Notes: a model not told the origin generated them from the letters alone. A stretch of DNA of 64,000 bases from Pseudomonas sp. PD9R (GCF_019200975.1 NZ_JAHTMR010000009.1:141545-205544); one strand, 5' to 3'; positions 33,716 through 42,563 are shown, counted from the first letter of the stretch. Translations and numbers: made by a program.

Positions 33716-34381
33716 ATGACAAACCCATCCCCGACCGTTTCCATGGCGGATAAAGTTGCCCTGATCGACAGCCTCTGCGCCAAGGCGCGGATCCTGCCGG
33801 TCATCACCATCGCCCGCGAGCAGGACGTTCTGCCGCTGGCCGATGCCCTCGCCGCCGGCGGCCTGACCGCCCTGGAAGTGACCCTGCGTTCGCAGTTCGG
33901 CCTCAAGGCCATCCAGATTCTGCGCGAGCAGCGTCCGGAACTGATGACCGGTGCTGGCACCGTGCTTGATCGGCAGATGCTGGCCGCTGCCGAGGCGGCG
34001 GGTTCGCAGTTCATCGTCACGCCGGGCATCACCCGCGACCTGCTGGAAGCCAGCGTTGCCAGCCCGATTCCACTGTTGCCGGGCATCAGCAATGCCTCGG
34101 GCATCATGGAAGGCTACGGCCTGGGTTATCGCCGCTTCAAGCTGTTCCCGGCGGAAGTCAGCGGCGGCGTTGCGGCCATCAAGGCCCTCGGCGGTCCGTT
34201 CGGCGAAGTGAAATTCTGCCCGACCGGCGGCGTCGGTCCTGCCAACATCAAGAGCTACATGGCATTGAAAAACGTCATGTGCGTGGGTGGTAGCTGGATG
34301 CTTGATCCGGAGTGGATCAAGAACGGCGACTGGGCCCGCATTCAGGAATGCACCGCCGAGGCCCTGGCGCTGCTGGACTGA
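33716..34381 (+). CDS. eda: KDPG aldolase (2-dehydro-3-deoxy-phosphogluconate aldolase)
   Basis: Cleaves KDPG to pyruvate and glyceraldehyde-3-phosphate, the last step of the Entner-Doudoroff pathway. The 221-residue form starts at ATG 33716 after AAGGAA; longer in-frame starts overlap pgl. The Schiff-base lysine is Lys142 in RRFKLFPAE, with Glu54 and Arg58 in TALEVTLRSQ. CPTGGVGPANIKSY is the phosphate-binding region. A strong terminator follows, closing the zwf-pgl-eda operon. Confidence 0.96.
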   Translation: MTNPSPTVSMADKVALIDSLCAKARILPVITIAREQDVLPLADALAAGGLTALEVTLRSQFGLKAIQILREQRPELMTGAGTVLDRQMLAAAEAAGSQFIVTPGITRDLLEASVASPIPLLPGISNASGIMEGYGLGYRRFKLFPAEVSGGVAAIKALGGPFGEVKFCPTGGVGPANIKSYMALKNVMCVGGSWMLDPEWIKNGDWARIQECTAEALALLD

Positions 34382-34420
34382 TCAGCTTTCCCCAACACTC
34401 GTTGTGTGTACTACGGCTTT

Positions 34421-34453
34421 ACGGTGCGCTTGGTCGGTGCACCGTTTTTTTTT
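34421..34453 (+). terminator. Rho-independent terminator after eda
   Basis: A 7-bp stem ACGGTGC / GCACCGT is followed by a run of nine T residues. Confidence 0.9.
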
Positions 34454-34481
34454 GCCTGCGCAAAATCCGTGGTGCCAACCC

Positions 34482-34505
34482 TGTAGGAGCTGCCGCAGGG
34501 CGCGA
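34482..34505. repeat. REP singlet, eroded
   Basis: TGTAGGAGCTGCCGCAGGGC matches the left half of the GCTGCCGCAGG REP class without a partner. Confidence 0.7.
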
Positions 34506-34584
34506 CAAGATGCGATACATAGTTACCGCATACCGATTTTCGACCAGTGCTAGCCTGCGTTCATCTTATGGAAGAGAGAACGTC

Positions 34585-35301
34585 ATGGACGCCAATACCT
34601 CAGAAACACCGGTTTGCCTGCTATCACCTGAACAGATCGCCGGCCCCTATTTTCGCAATCCCAAGCTGATCAGACGAAACATCAGCGAAGGCGCCGACGG
34701 CGTTCCGTTGGTGCTACGGCTGGCAATCGTCGATGCCATGACGGGCCAGCCCGTCACCGATGCATTGGTGGATATCTGGCACTGCAATGCGCGCGGGGCG
34801 TATTCGGGCTGGAGCAAAATCAATCCGGACCTGGAAGTCGACAATGGCGACATCGGCTCGGTCGCGCGAACCGACGATGACACCTACCTGCGCGGCGGGC
34901 AATTCACCGATAAAAACGGCATCGCCCGGTTCACCACGATCTGTCCGGGTTTTTATGCCGGGCGCACCTTGCACATCCATGTCGCCGTGCGCATCACCAG
35001 TGGTAACAATTATCTGCAGGAGCGACACGTTGCCTGGGTCGGCCAGTTGTACTTTCCCGCGGTCGCGGCGCGCTCGGTGCTCAATGCCCGGGAGTATCGC
35101 GGTCGGGCCATCCCGCCACTGACCAACGAGCAAGACTTCTTCTATCAGAACATGGGTGGCGGTGCCTCGACCCTGAACGTTCAAACCCTGGGTCGCGACT
35201 CCAATGACGATGGCTTTTTCGGGCACATGACCATCGGCATCGACACCTTCGCGGTGTCGAGCCAGATCAAGCCTGAGGACTTCGACAAGTACACCGTGTG
35301 A
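34585..35301 (+). CDS. Intradiol ring-cleavage dioxygenase family protein
   Basis: A non-haem Fe(III) dioxygenase-like protein of the catechol 1,2-/protocatechuate 3,4-dioxygenase fold. The 238-residue form starts at ATG 34585 (MDANTSETPVCLLSPEQIAGPYF) after GAAGAGAG; an upstream reading frame into eda is spurious. Candidate iron ligands are Tyr in ARGAYSGW, Tyr in PGFYAGRTLHIHV and the two His of HIH, so the 2-Tyr 2-His set looks complete. No signal peptide is present. No catechol or protocatechuate pathway genes are adjacent, so the substrate is unknown. It converges on a PLP enzyme, 2 bases apart. Confidence 0.87.
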   Translation: MDANTSETPVCLLSPEQIAGPYFRNPKLIRRNISEGADGVPLVLRLAIVDAMTGQPVTDALVDIWHCNARGAYSGWSKINPDLEVDNGDIGSVARTDDDTYLRGGQFTDKNGIARFTTICPGFYAGRTLHIHVAVRITSGNNYLQERHVAWVGQLYFPAVAARSVLNAREYRGRAIPPLTNEQDFFYQNMGGGASTLNVQTLGRDSNDDGFFGHMTIGIDTFAVSSQIKPEDFDKYTV

Positions 35302-35303
35302 CG

Positions 35304-36485
35304 TCAGCTCAGTTCAGTCAGCGCCGTGGTCAACAACGTCATGTCGGCCGCAGTGCTGGTCAGTCCCGGCGTTATACGAATGCACGGCCCACACGCGGCC
35401 CCGCTGCGTACCACCGTGAACAGGTTGTAATCGTTGAGCAGGCGTTCGACCATCGGCTGTTGATCGGCATGTGCGGTGAAGCGCAGCGACGTAATTCCGC
35501 AATACAGTCGTGGGTCGTCCGGGGTCATGACTTCGATCCCTGGTAACTCGCGAACCGCATGAACCCACAGGTTGCGCAGGTAGTTGACCCGCGCACCTTT
35601 GGCGGCGGAACCACCCATGGCCCAATGTTCCTCAAGCACCAGCGGCAGGGTCAGCAATGCCGGGATATTGGGCGTGCTGTACGGCGTGCGGGCGCGAATG
35701 TCGGTGATCGGGAAATGCATTTCGCCCATGTCCGGATCGATGTCGGCCAGGCGTTCAGTGGCGATATACAGGAAGCCGAGGGTCAGTGGGGCACCGATCC
35801 ACTTGTGCAGGTTATAGGCGGCGAAAGCGATGCCCAGTTCATCGAGATCGAATTCAAACTGGCCCAAGGCATGTGCGCCGTCGAGGATTACGTCGATGCC
35901 ATATTCTTTGGCAGCGGCTGCAATAGCTTGTACCGGCATCACCAGACCCGTGCGGTGGGTGACGTGGGTCAACGCCATCAGCTTGAGTCGCGGATAACGT
36001 GCGAACGCTGCACGGTAAGTGCTCAGCAAACTGTCGAAACTGGCGGGATGCGGGTGTTCGATTTCGATCACTTCGACACCGCGATTACGCGCGAGCCAGC
36101 GCATGGCACCCTTGACCGTGTCGTACTCCAGATCACAGATCAGCACCTGATCGCCTGGCTGCAAGCGGTTGTAGTTGCGGATCAATGACTGCAAACCGTC
36201 CGAGGCGTTGCGGGTGAGGGCGACTGTCTCAGCGGGTACGCCAATCAGTTCGGCCACCTGAGCGCGGATTTTCAGGCTGTCAGTCTGTTCGAAACGCTGA
36301 CGCACGTAGACGGAGTTGCTGCGGTTGACCAACTCGATGTTGCGCTGGTACTCCTCGACCACCGTGCGCGACATGCGCCCGAAATAGCCGTTTTCCAGGT
36401 TGATCGGGCCAGGTTGGACAGCGTAGCGGTCGGCAAATGTCTGCCAAAAGGATTCATCACGGGCGCGGCGGGTGTTGTCAGGCAT
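35304..36485 (-). CDS. Aminotransferase class V (isopenicillin N epimerase-like)
   Basis: A PLP-dependent fold-type I enzyme of 393 residues. The cofactor lysine is in AAYNLHKWIGAP, and the aspartate contacting the pyridine ring is in VILDGAHALGQFEFDL. RNASDGLQSLIRNYN and LTHVTHRTGLVMPV also fit class V enzymes of the CefD/cysteine desulfurase-like group. There is no N-terminal twin-arginine signal. The reaction cannot be assigned: epimerase, desulfurase and lyase activities exist in this family. It ends 2 bases from the dioxygenase gene, tail to tail. Confidence 0.87.
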   Translation of the reverse strand: MPDNTRRARDESFWQTFADRYAVQPGPINLENGYFGRMSRTVVEEYQRNIELVNRSNSVYVRQRFEQTDSLKIRAQVAELIGVPAETVALTRNASDGLQSLIRNYNRLQPGDQVLICDLEYDTVKGAMRWLARNRGVEVIEIEHPHPASFDSLLSTYRAAFARYPRLKLMALTHVTHRTGLVMPVQAIAAAAKEYGIDVILDGAHALGQFEFDLDELGIAFAAYNLHKWIGAPLTLGFLYIATERLADIDPDMGEMHFPITDIRARTPYSTPNIPALLTLPLVLEEHWAMGGSAAKGARVNYLRNLWVHAVRELPGIEVMTPDDPRLYCGITSLRFTAHADQQPMVERLLNDYNLFTVVRSGAACGPCIRITPGLTSTAADMTLLTTALTELS

Positions 36486-36509
36486 GGGATTACTCGATCA
36501 GGAGGTGAA

Positions 36510-36746
36510 TCAGTGCCGAGGGGCAGGTTTGCCGTGTTTGGCGCGCAAGGGTTCGAGCAATTCGGATAAACCGTTGTGATCGATTTCCTGCATCAGGGCC
36601 AGCAGGCCGCCCAGTTCGCCATGGGGGAAACCTTCCCGGGCGAACCAGTTCAGGTACGGTCCTGGCAGGTCGGCAATGATTCGGCCCTTGTATTTGCCGA
36701 AGGGCATTTCGCGAGTAATCAGCAGTTCGAGCTTTTCAGGGTTCAT
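36510..36746 (-). CDS. DUF3820 family small protein
   Basis: A 78-residue protein with the DUF3820 pattern MPFGKYKGRIIADLPGPYLNWF. The FGKYKG motif is shared with small domains in exonuclease-like and quorum-regulated proteins, and one family member was named a putative quorum-sensing-regulated factor. It lies 24 bases upstream of the PLP enzyme start on the same strand, so the two may be co-transcribed. No catalytic role can be deduced. Confidence 0.82.
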   Translation of the reverse strand: MNPEKLELLITREMPFGKYKGRIIADLPGPYLNWFAREGFPHGELGGLLALMQEIDHNGLSELLEPLRAKHGKPAPRH

Positions 36747-36893
36747 CGATCAGTCGTCTTGATTCAGTCAGTCTGGAAAATACAGGCATTCTGCATGCAG
36801 GCCAAATGACAGATCATGCAAAAAAAGCGGATACAGATTTTTTGTTGATAACTAAGTATTTGAAAAACAAAGGGTAATTTATCATTCGGAAGC

Positions 36894-36909
36894 TGGCATG
36901 CGAGCTGCA
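36894..36909 (+). promoter_or_regulatory. Candidate sigma-54 promoter before the four-helix protein gene
   Basis: TGGCATGCGAGCTGCA has GG and GC separated by exactly 10 bases and differs from TGGCACG-N4-TTGCA at two positions. A start near 36920 leaves a 30-base leader. No activator gene is adjacent. Confidence 0.5.
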
Positions 36910-36949
36910 ATACCTATTGCAACTTTCATCACCCGCAAGGAATTGAAAA

Positions 36950-37417
36950 ATGACCGACATGAATAAAGAAGCGATCTCTGTGCTCAACGACCTGATTGAA
37001 ACCAGCAAAGACGGTCAGGAAGGGTTCAAGACTTGCGCTGAAGACATCAAACACCCTGAACTCAAAACCCTGTTTGTGCAACGTTCCGCCGACTGCGCCA
37101 CAGCGGCAGCCGAGCTGCAGAGCGCCGTACGTTCGATGGGTGGCGATCCGGAAACTTCCACCAGTGTCAGCGGCGATTTGCACCGTCGCTGGGTCGATGT
37201 GAAATCAATGTTTACCGGCAAGGACGAAGAAGCCGTGCTCAACGAAGCCGAGCGCGGTGAAGACCATGCGATGAAGGCTTATCGGGAAGCCATGGAAAAA
37301 ATCAACAAACACAACCTGGTGGGTATCCGTGACATCGTTGAACGTCAGTACCACGGCGTGCAACGCAACCACGATCAGGTAAAAGCCCTGCGTAACCAGG
37401 CGCGCGCACGCTCGTAA
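36950..37417 (+). CDS. PA2169-family four-helix-bundle protein (DUF2383)
   Basis: A 155-residue ferritin-like helical protein of unknown biochemical role, often induced in stress or stationary phase. The helices read NKEAISVLNDLIETSKDGQEGF, ELKTLFVQRSADCATAAAELQ and EDHAMKAYREAMEKINKHN, with conserved Glu and His positions as in the family. AAGGAATTG precedes the ATG. It is monocistronic with a strong terminator, and the upstream region has a sigma-54-like promoter. Confidence 0.87.
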   Translation: MTDMNKEAISVLNDLIETSKDGQEGFKTCAEDIKHPELKTLFVQRSADCATAAAELQSAVRSMGGDPETSTSVSGDLHRRWVDVKSMFTGKDEEAVLNEAERGEDHAMKAYREAMEKINKHNLVGIRDIVERQYHGVQRNHDQVKALRNQARARS

Positions 37418-37433
37418 GCGTACGCTTGCTGTC

Positions 37434-37462
37434 AAAAACGCCAGCCAGTCTGGCGTTTTTTT
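37434..37462 (+). terminator. Rho-independent terminator
   Basis: A stem ACGCCAG / CTGGCGT with a five-base loop, flanked by A5 and T7 runs, so it may act in both directions. Confidence 0.92.
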
Positions 37463-37492
37463 GTGCTTGTGGTTAATACCGCAATCGCCGCT

Positions 37493-37582
37493 TGTAGGAG
37501 CTGCCGAAGGCTGCGATCTTTTGACCTTGCTCTTCTGCGAGTGCGAAAAAAGCAAAAGATCGCAGCCTTCGGCAGCTCCTTC
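37493..37582. repeat. REPIN (GCTGCCGAAGGCTGCGATC variant)
   Basis: An inverted pair between the four-helix protein gene and the FUSC efflux gene. Confidence 0.9.
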
Positions 37583-37654
37583 ATGGTCGCGTTTTTTGAC
37601 GGGCCGATGGGAGAAGCCGGCTATCGTTACAACGTCCTTTGAAGAGTTTATTCA

Positions 37655-39643
37655 GTGCCTATCACTTTGCAGGCTTTGTTCGCGCCCGACCGCCGCGCCG
37701 TGCAATTCGCGATCAAAACCTTGATCGGCGGGGGGCTGGCGTTGTGGTTGGCCTTGCGGTGGGGGCTGGAACAACCGGCCTGGGCGTTGATGACGGCAAT
37801 CATCGTCGCCCAGCCGTTGTCGGGGATGGTCATGCAAAAGGGGCTGGCGCGTCTGCTGGGGACGCTGGTCGGGACGATCATGTCGGTGGTGTTCATGGGC
37901 GCCTTTGCCCAGACGCCCTGGTTGTTCCTGTTGGCCTTGGCGTTGTGGCTGGGACTCTGTACGGCGAGTTCGACGTTGTTGCGCAGCGCCTGGTCCTATT
38001 CATTTGTGCTGGCCGGTTACACCGTGGCAATCATCGCGTTGCCGGCGATCAGCCATCCGCTGACGGTATTCGACCAGGCCGTGGCGCGATGCACGGAAAT
38101 CTGCCTGGGCATTATCTGCGCCACGGCGAGCAGTGCGTTGCTTTGGCCGATGCGGGTCGAGTTGCAACTGACCGATCAGGCACGCGCTGCCTGGCGGAGC
38201 GGTATGAATGCCGCGCGGGCGACCCTTGCCGGCGATGGCCAGGCGCGAAAGGGCTTGCTGGAGATTCTCGGGCGAATCGTTGCGGTGGATGCCCAGCGTG
38301 AACATGCCTGGTTCGAAGGCAGCCGTGGGCGGCAACGCGCGCGGGCTATCAGCGGCTTGAGCCAGAAGCTGCTGATGTTGTTGCGCATCGCCCGTTCCGT
38401 GCACCGGCAGTGGAAGCAACTGGAACCGCATGAGTTCGCGCAATTGTTGCCCTGGATGAGCGAAGTCCAGGAGGCGCTGAACGGTGCTGATCCCGCGACT
38501 TTGCAAGCCTTGCGCCCGCGCTTGCTCGACGCCTCCCATGACCCGCACATCAGCTCCGCGCAAAGTTATTGCCTGGTGCGTTTCACCTTGCTGATGGATA
38601 CCGCCATGGCGGCAGGTGTGGCGTTGAAAGCCGTGGAGGAGGGAAGAGATGCCGTCGATCCGCCGAGAACCCTGACGCCACACCGGGACCTGTCGTTGGC
38701 CCTGGTATTCGGTGCCCGTAGCGCGCTAGCGTTTCTGGTGGTCTCGTGTTTCTGGCTGGCGACGGCCTGGCCTGCGGCAGCAGGCGCATTGGTGCTGACG
38801 TGTGTGGTGTGCAGCCTGTTTGCCAGTCGCGAGAACGGCGCTCAGATCGGCATGAGTTTTATGCGCGGCATCTTTCTGGCCATTCCAGTGGCGTTTATCG
38901 TCGGGCAGATTCTGCTGCCGCAGTGGAGTGGTTTCGCAATGCTCTGTATGGCCATGGGCGTGCCATTGTTTTTTGGGGCGCTGGGCATGGCCAAACCGCA
39001 GATCAGTGCCACGGCTACTTCATTTTGTCTGCACTTCATTGTGCTGGTGGCGCCGCTTAATCAGATGAAGTTCGATGTCGCGGCCTTTTTCAACAGCGCG
39101 CAGGCCATGGTGGTGGGTGTCGGTGCGGCTGTCCTGGCGTTCCATTTGTTGATCCTGCGCAATCCGGTGTGGCTTGGCCGACGCCTGCTGGCAGCAACCC
39201 TTGACGATCTGGTGCGCTTGACTCGACGCAATCTGGCCGGTGCCGAAAGCTGGTTCGGTGGGCGGATGGCTGACCGCTTGCTGCAACTGGCGCGGCATTA
39301 TCCGGAGCTGCCGGAGCCTGCTCGCAGCCGCTGGGACGACGGCTTGCTCGGCCTGGATATCGGCGACGAATTGCTGCACCTGCGCTTGAGTCTGGCGGTG
39401 GCGCAGGTGCCGGTCACTGCGCCGCAACAGCGTTATCTCGAACGCCTGGAAAATGTCCTGCGCCAAGGCCCGGCGGGCAGTCGCGCCGAAGCATTGATCG
39501 AGCCGAGCGAAGCCTTACTGCAAACCCTGTACGCCTTGCCTCCCAGCGATGCGGTGAAGCTGGCCCAAGGCGCAGTGCTGCAATTGCAAAACAGTTGGCG
39601 CGCCTGGTGCCGCCAGCAGGAGGACGTTCATGGGTTTGCGTGA
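37655..39643 (+). CDS. FUSC-family inner membrane efflux protein (AaeB-like)
   Basis: The membrane pump component of a tripartite-type exporter for aromatic acids or similar compounds. The 662 residues have two clusters of about five membrane segments each (near 15-165 and 345-505), separated and followed by soluble parts, the standard FUSC layout. The start is GTG 37655, preceded by GAAGAG. Its end overlaps the DUF1656 gene by 14 bases. The operon FUSC-DUF1656-HlyD corresponds to aaeB-aaeX-aaeA. The substrate is not shown. Confidence 0.88.
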   Translation: MPITLQALFAPDRRAVQFAIKTLIGGGLALWLALRWGLEQPAWALMTAIIVAQPLSGMVMQKGLARLLGTLVGTIMSVVFMGAFAQTPWLFLLALALWLGLCTASSTLLRSAWSYSFVLAGYTVAIIALPAISHPLTVFDQAVARCTEICLGIICATASSALLWPMRVELQLTDQARAAWRSGMNAARATLAGDGQARKGLLEILGRIVAVDAQREHAWFEGSRGRQRARAISGLSQKLLMLLRIARSVHRQWKQLEPHEFAQLLPWMSEVQEALNGADPATLQALRPRLLDASHDPHISSAQSYCLVRFTLLMDTAMAAGVALKAVEEGRDAVDPPRTLTPHRDLSLALVFGARSALAFLVVSCFWLATAWPAAAGALVLTCVVCSLFASRENGAQIGMSFMRGIFLAIPVAFIVGQILLPQWSGFAMLCMAMGVPLFFGALGMAKPQISATATSFCLHFIVLVAPLNQMKFDVAAFFNSAQAMVVGVGAAVLAFHLLILRNPVWLGRRLLAATLDDLVRLTRRNLAGAESWFGGRMADRLLQLARHYPELPEPARSRWDDGLLGLDIGDELLHLRLSLAVAQVPVTAPQQRYLERLENVLRQGPAGSRAEALIEPSEALLQTLYALPPSDAVKLAQGAVLQLQNSWRAWCRQQEDVHGFA

Positions 39644-39836
39644 ATGGTCGGTGGGCGGCGTGCTGCTCAGCCCGTTTCTGATTTATGTGGTGCTGGCGCT
39701 GCTGGTCACTGGCGCCCTGCGCCTGCTATTGCGGCTGACCCCGGTGGGGCGCTGGATCTGGCATGAAGCATTATTTGATTGCGCCTTGTACGTCTGTGTA
39801 TTGACCGTGATCACCGTCGTCCTCGGACCCTTATAA
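39630..39836 (+). CDS. DUF1656 small membrane protein (AaeX-like)
   Basis: A 68-residue inner membrane protein with two hydrophobic segments (LSPFLIYVVLALLVTGALRLLL and LFDCALYVCVLTVITVVLGPL). DUF1656 proteins nearly always lie between the FUSC pump and the HlyD adaptor genes, as here. It overlaps the upstream gene, so it is translationally coupled. Its role in the exporter is unknown. Confidence 0.88.
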   Translation: MGLREWSVGGVLLSPFLIYVVLALLVTGALRLLLRLTPVGRWIWHEALFDCALYVCVLTVITVVLGPL

Positions 39837-39846
39837 GGAGTTGAAC

Positions 39847-40710
39847 ATGCGTACTTCCGTACGTGTCGCGGTAACGCTGTGCCTGGTGGCGGTGGCGATT
39901 TTTGCCGGTTTCCATTTGTGGCAGTACTACATGCTGACACCCTGGACCCGCGACGCGCGAATCGGCGCCGACGTGGTGGTGATTTCCCCGGATGTGTCGG
40001 GTTGGGTGCGCGAGCTAAAGGCTTATGACAACCAACAGGTGAAGGCGGGTGATCTGCTGCTGAGCATCGACCGCGACCGTTTCGAAGCTGCGCTCGAAAA
40101 GGCGCAAGCGGTGGTGCAAACCCGTCAGCAACAACTCAATCTACGTGAGCGCGAAGCCAGTCGTCGTGCCAGCCTCGGGCCGCAGGCGATCAGTGCCGAG
40201 CTGCGCGAGAACGCGCAAATCAACGCTGACATTGCGCGCGGTGAATTGCGCGAAGCCCAGGCCGAAGCCAAGGTCGCGCAAATCAACCTGGCCCGCAGCC
40301 AGGTCCACGCGCCTCGCAATGGGCACATCACCAACCTGCGCCTGGCCGAAGGCAATTACGTGAACGCCGGGCAATCGGTGATGGCCTTGATCGACGACTC
40401 GACCTTTTATGTGCAGGCGTATTTCGAAGAAACCAAACTGCCGCGGATTCGCGTCGGCGACCCGGTGAAGGTCTGGCTGATGAGTGCGGGGCATGCGTTG
40501 GAGGGGCACGTGGAAAGCATCAGTCGCGGGATCACCGACCGCAACACCACGCCGGATGGTCAATTGCTGGCGGAAGTGGAGCCGACCTTCAACTGGGTCA
40601 GGCTGGCGCAACGGATTCCGGTGCGGATCAAACTGGACAAGGTGCCCGAAGAGATCAATCTGAGTGCGGGGATGACGGCGAGCGTGCAGGTGAAGGAGAG
40701 CGAACGCTGA
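39847..40710 (+). CDS. HlyD-family periplasmic adaptor (AaeA/EmrA-like)
   Basis: The membrane fusion protein linking the FUSC pump to an outer membrane channel. The 287-residue form starts at ATG 39847 after AAGGAG. An N-terminal anchor (VAVTLCLVAVAIFAGFHLWQYY) is followed by a biotinyl-lipoyl-like half (VVVISPDVSGWVRELKAYDNQQVKAGDLLLSID), a helical hairpin and the second lipoyl half (ARSQVHAPRNGHITNLRLAEGNYV). No outer membrane factor gene is present nearby, so the exporter must borrow one. Confidence 0.9.
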   Translation: MRTSVRVAVTLCLVAVAIFAGFHLWQYYMLTPWTRDARIGADVVVISPDVSGWVRELKAYDNQQVKAGDLLLSIDRDRFEAALEKAQAVVQTRQQQLNLREREASRRASLGPQAISAELRENAQINADIARGELREAQAEAKVAQINLARSQVHAPRNGHITNLRLAEGNYVNAGQSVMALIDDSTFYVQAYFEETKLPRIRVGDPVKVWLMSAGHALEGHVESISRGITDRNTTPDGQLLAEVEPTFNWVRLAQRIPVRIKLDKVPEEINLSAGMTASVQVKESER

Positions 40711-40730
40711 GTTGCGCTGCGCCGCGATCT

Positions 40731-40824
40731 TGTGGCGAGGGAGCTCGCTCCTGCTGGGGCGCGAGGCGGCCCCGAAAAATGGGCCTGCTGCGCAGTCCAG
40801 CGGGAGCAAGCGCCCTCGCCACAA
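40731..40824. repeat. Repeat pair of the TGTGGCGAGGGAGC class
   Basis: TGTGGCGAGGGAGCTCGCTCC and, inverted, GGGAGCAAGCGCCCTCGCCACA flank a 48-base spacer, between convergent genes. Confidence 0.85.
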
Positions 40825-40836
40825 GCGAGTGGACTA

Positions 40837-41307
40837 TCAGCCAATGCTGATCGGCGGCAACTCGGTCAGCGTCACAGTCTGCTGTTTGCGCGGCGCCAAA
40901 ATTTCCGCCTCACCATCCACCACCAACTCATCACGCTGGTTGAACACGCGAGTGGCAATGCGTACACGAAACTTCGGCAGTTTCTCGAGGATTTCCAGGC
41001 GCACGGTCAGGGTGTCGCCAATCTTCACCGGCTTCTGAAAACTCATCTGCTGGCCGATATAAATAGTGCCCGGCCCAGGCAACTCACAGGCGACCGCAGC
41101 ACTGATCAAGGCACCGCTGAACATGCCGTGGGCGATGCGTTCCTTGAACATGGTGCTGGCGGCGTAGTCGGCGTCCAGGTGTACCGGGTTGTGATCGCCC
41201 GACATCGCGGCGAACAACTGAATGTCGCGCTCTTCGACAGTCTTGCTGTAGCTGGCAGTCTGGCCGACTTCGAGGGCTTCGTAAGGGGTGTTGGTAACCT
41301 GGGTCAT
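40837..41307 (-). CDS. phaJ1: (R)-specific enoyl-CoA hydratase, MaoC type
   Basis: Converts trans-2-enoyl-CoA to (R)-3-hydroxyacyl-CoA and thus links fatty acid beta-oxidation to polyhydroxyalkanoate synthesis. The 156 residues carry the hot-dog hydratase motif with catalytic Asp and His in SGDHNPVHLD and the FKERIAHGMFSGALISAA segment; the end ELPPISIG is typical of PhaJ1. ATG 41307 was preferred to an in-frame start 9 bases upstream. The linkage to the hydrolase and the two fadD genes matches the P. aeruginosa PA3299-PA3302 order. Confidence 0.9.
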   Translation of the reverse strand: MTQVTNTPYEALEVGQTASYSKTVEERDIQLFAAMSGDHNPVHLDADYAASTMFKERIAHGMFSGALISAAVACELPGPGTIYIGQQMSFQKPVKIGDTLTVRLEILEKLPKFRVRIATRVFNQRDELVVDGEAEILAPRKQQTVTLTELPPISIG

Positions 41308-41348
41308 CTGTCTCAATTCCTGTGACGAATAAAAAAATTCACAAAAAA

Positions 41349-42293
41349 CTATTCGGTTCGGTGTGGCCGGCGATGGGCCAGCGCCTGGTGGATCCAGGCC
41401 AGTACATCGGCAGTCACTTCATCGCGGTTGCTATCGTTGAACAGCTCGTGCCGCGCCTGCGGGTAAATAGTCAGCTGCAGGCTCTGGCTACCGGCTTCGC
41501 GCAAGGCGTCGGCCAGATCTTTCAGACGCTTGCCTTCGCTCACCGGATCACATTCACCACCAATTACCAGCAATGGCAGGCCCGGATCGATCTGAGCGAG
41601 ATTGGACGCTTTGCTGATTTGCTGCAACCCGCCGAGCAAATCGATCCATAGCTGATTGGTGCAGCGAAAGCCGCAGAGTGGGTCGTTGGCGTACAAATCG
41701 ACTTCCGTCGGATCGCGGCTGAGCCAGTCGAAACGGGTGCGCGCCGGTTTGAATTGCTTGTTGAACGAGCCGAACGACAACCATTCGATCAGCGCGCTTC
41801 GGCCTTTCGGGCCCTGTCGCAGGCGTTCGAACCGGGCGATTTGCCGCGCTGCGCGATAAAGCGCCACCGGCTGGAAGTTCGAGCCACTGAGAATTGCCCC
41901 GTGCAGGCTGGCACTGTGATGCAGCAAATAGGCCTGGGCGATGTAGCTGCCCATGCTGTGACCGAGCAGCACAATCGGCACGCCGGGATGCGGCTGGCCG
42001 ATGTGCTGGTTGAGGCACGCCAGGTCGCCCACAACCTTGGCCCAGCCATCGGAATCGGCGAAATGGCCGAGCGTCCCGTTTTCGGCAGTTTTGCCATGTC
42101 CGCGCAAATCCGGCGCGTACACACCGAAGCCTTGATCGCAGAGTTTTTCTGCCAGACGCGCATAGCGACCGCTGTGTTCCGCCATGCCGTGGGCCAGCAG
42201 GATGACAGCCTTGAGGGGGCCTGCAGGCAGCCACTGGTTGACGAAAAGGCGACTGCGGTCACTGGTGGTCAGCCAGAAAGTGTCGTGGATCAT
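41349..42293 (-). CDS. Alpha/beta hydrolase (monoacylglycerol lipase-like)
   Basis: A serine hydrolase of 314 residues with lysophospholipase/monoglyceride lipase features. LLAHGMAEHSGRYARLAEKL gives the oxyanion region, YAPDLRGHGKT the typical strand-turn, and the nucleophile is Ser in LLGHSMGSYIAQ. An acidic residue and a histidine near the C-terminus (ECDPVS, ARHELFND) complete the triad. ATG 42293 follows AAGGAA. It sits between phaJ1 and the divergent fadD genes and may release fatty acids that FadD then activates. No signal peptide is visible. Confidence 0.88.
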   Translation of the reverse strand: MIHDTFWLTTSDRSRLFVNQWLPAGPLKAVILLAHGMAEHSGRYARLAEKLCDQGFGVYAPDLRGHGKTAENGTLGHFADSDGWAKVVGDLACLNQHIGQPHPGVPIVLLGHSMGSYIAQAYLLHHSASLHGAILSGSNFQPVALYRAARQIARFERLRQGPKGRSALIEWLSFGSFNKQFKPARTRFDWLSRDPTEVDLYANDPLCGFRCTNQLWIDLLGGLQQISKASNLAQIDPGLPLLVIGGECDPVSEGKRLKDLADALREAGSQSLQLTIYPQARHELFNDSNRDEVTADVLAWIHQALAHRRPHRTE

Positions 42294-42316
42294 AGCGGTT
42301 CCTTTGCTGGGGCATG

Positions 42317-42353
42317 GAGCTTGCGGCTTGCAGCTTAAAGCTTGCAGCTCAAG
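42317..42353. repeat. GCTTGCAGC-type repeat
   Basis: GAGCTTGCGGCTTGCAGC and an inverted partner CTTGCAGCTC flank AAAG. This is the same repeat family as at 14110-14192. Confidence 0.6.
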
Positions 42354-42563
42354 TGTATAGCGCATCCTCAGTCAGGCGTCTGATCTGCCCACGCCACGGC
42401 AGGAAGATTCACACGATCAATGACGACCGTGCGCGTATTTGCCTGATTCGCCATAGCTGCTAGTGTCCGTGAAGCTCCGCTTTTCGCTTTCTGCTTTTTG
42501 AGGGATGAGAGAGAAATGACAGAAAAGTGGCCCCGGATAGCTCAGGTAAAGAGGATAAGAACA

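Noticed and set aside
42354..42563. PsrA or FadR operator before fadD2
   Set aside because: No GAAAC..GTTTC-type palindrome is seen in the leader; only the GCTTGCAGC repeat lies nearby.
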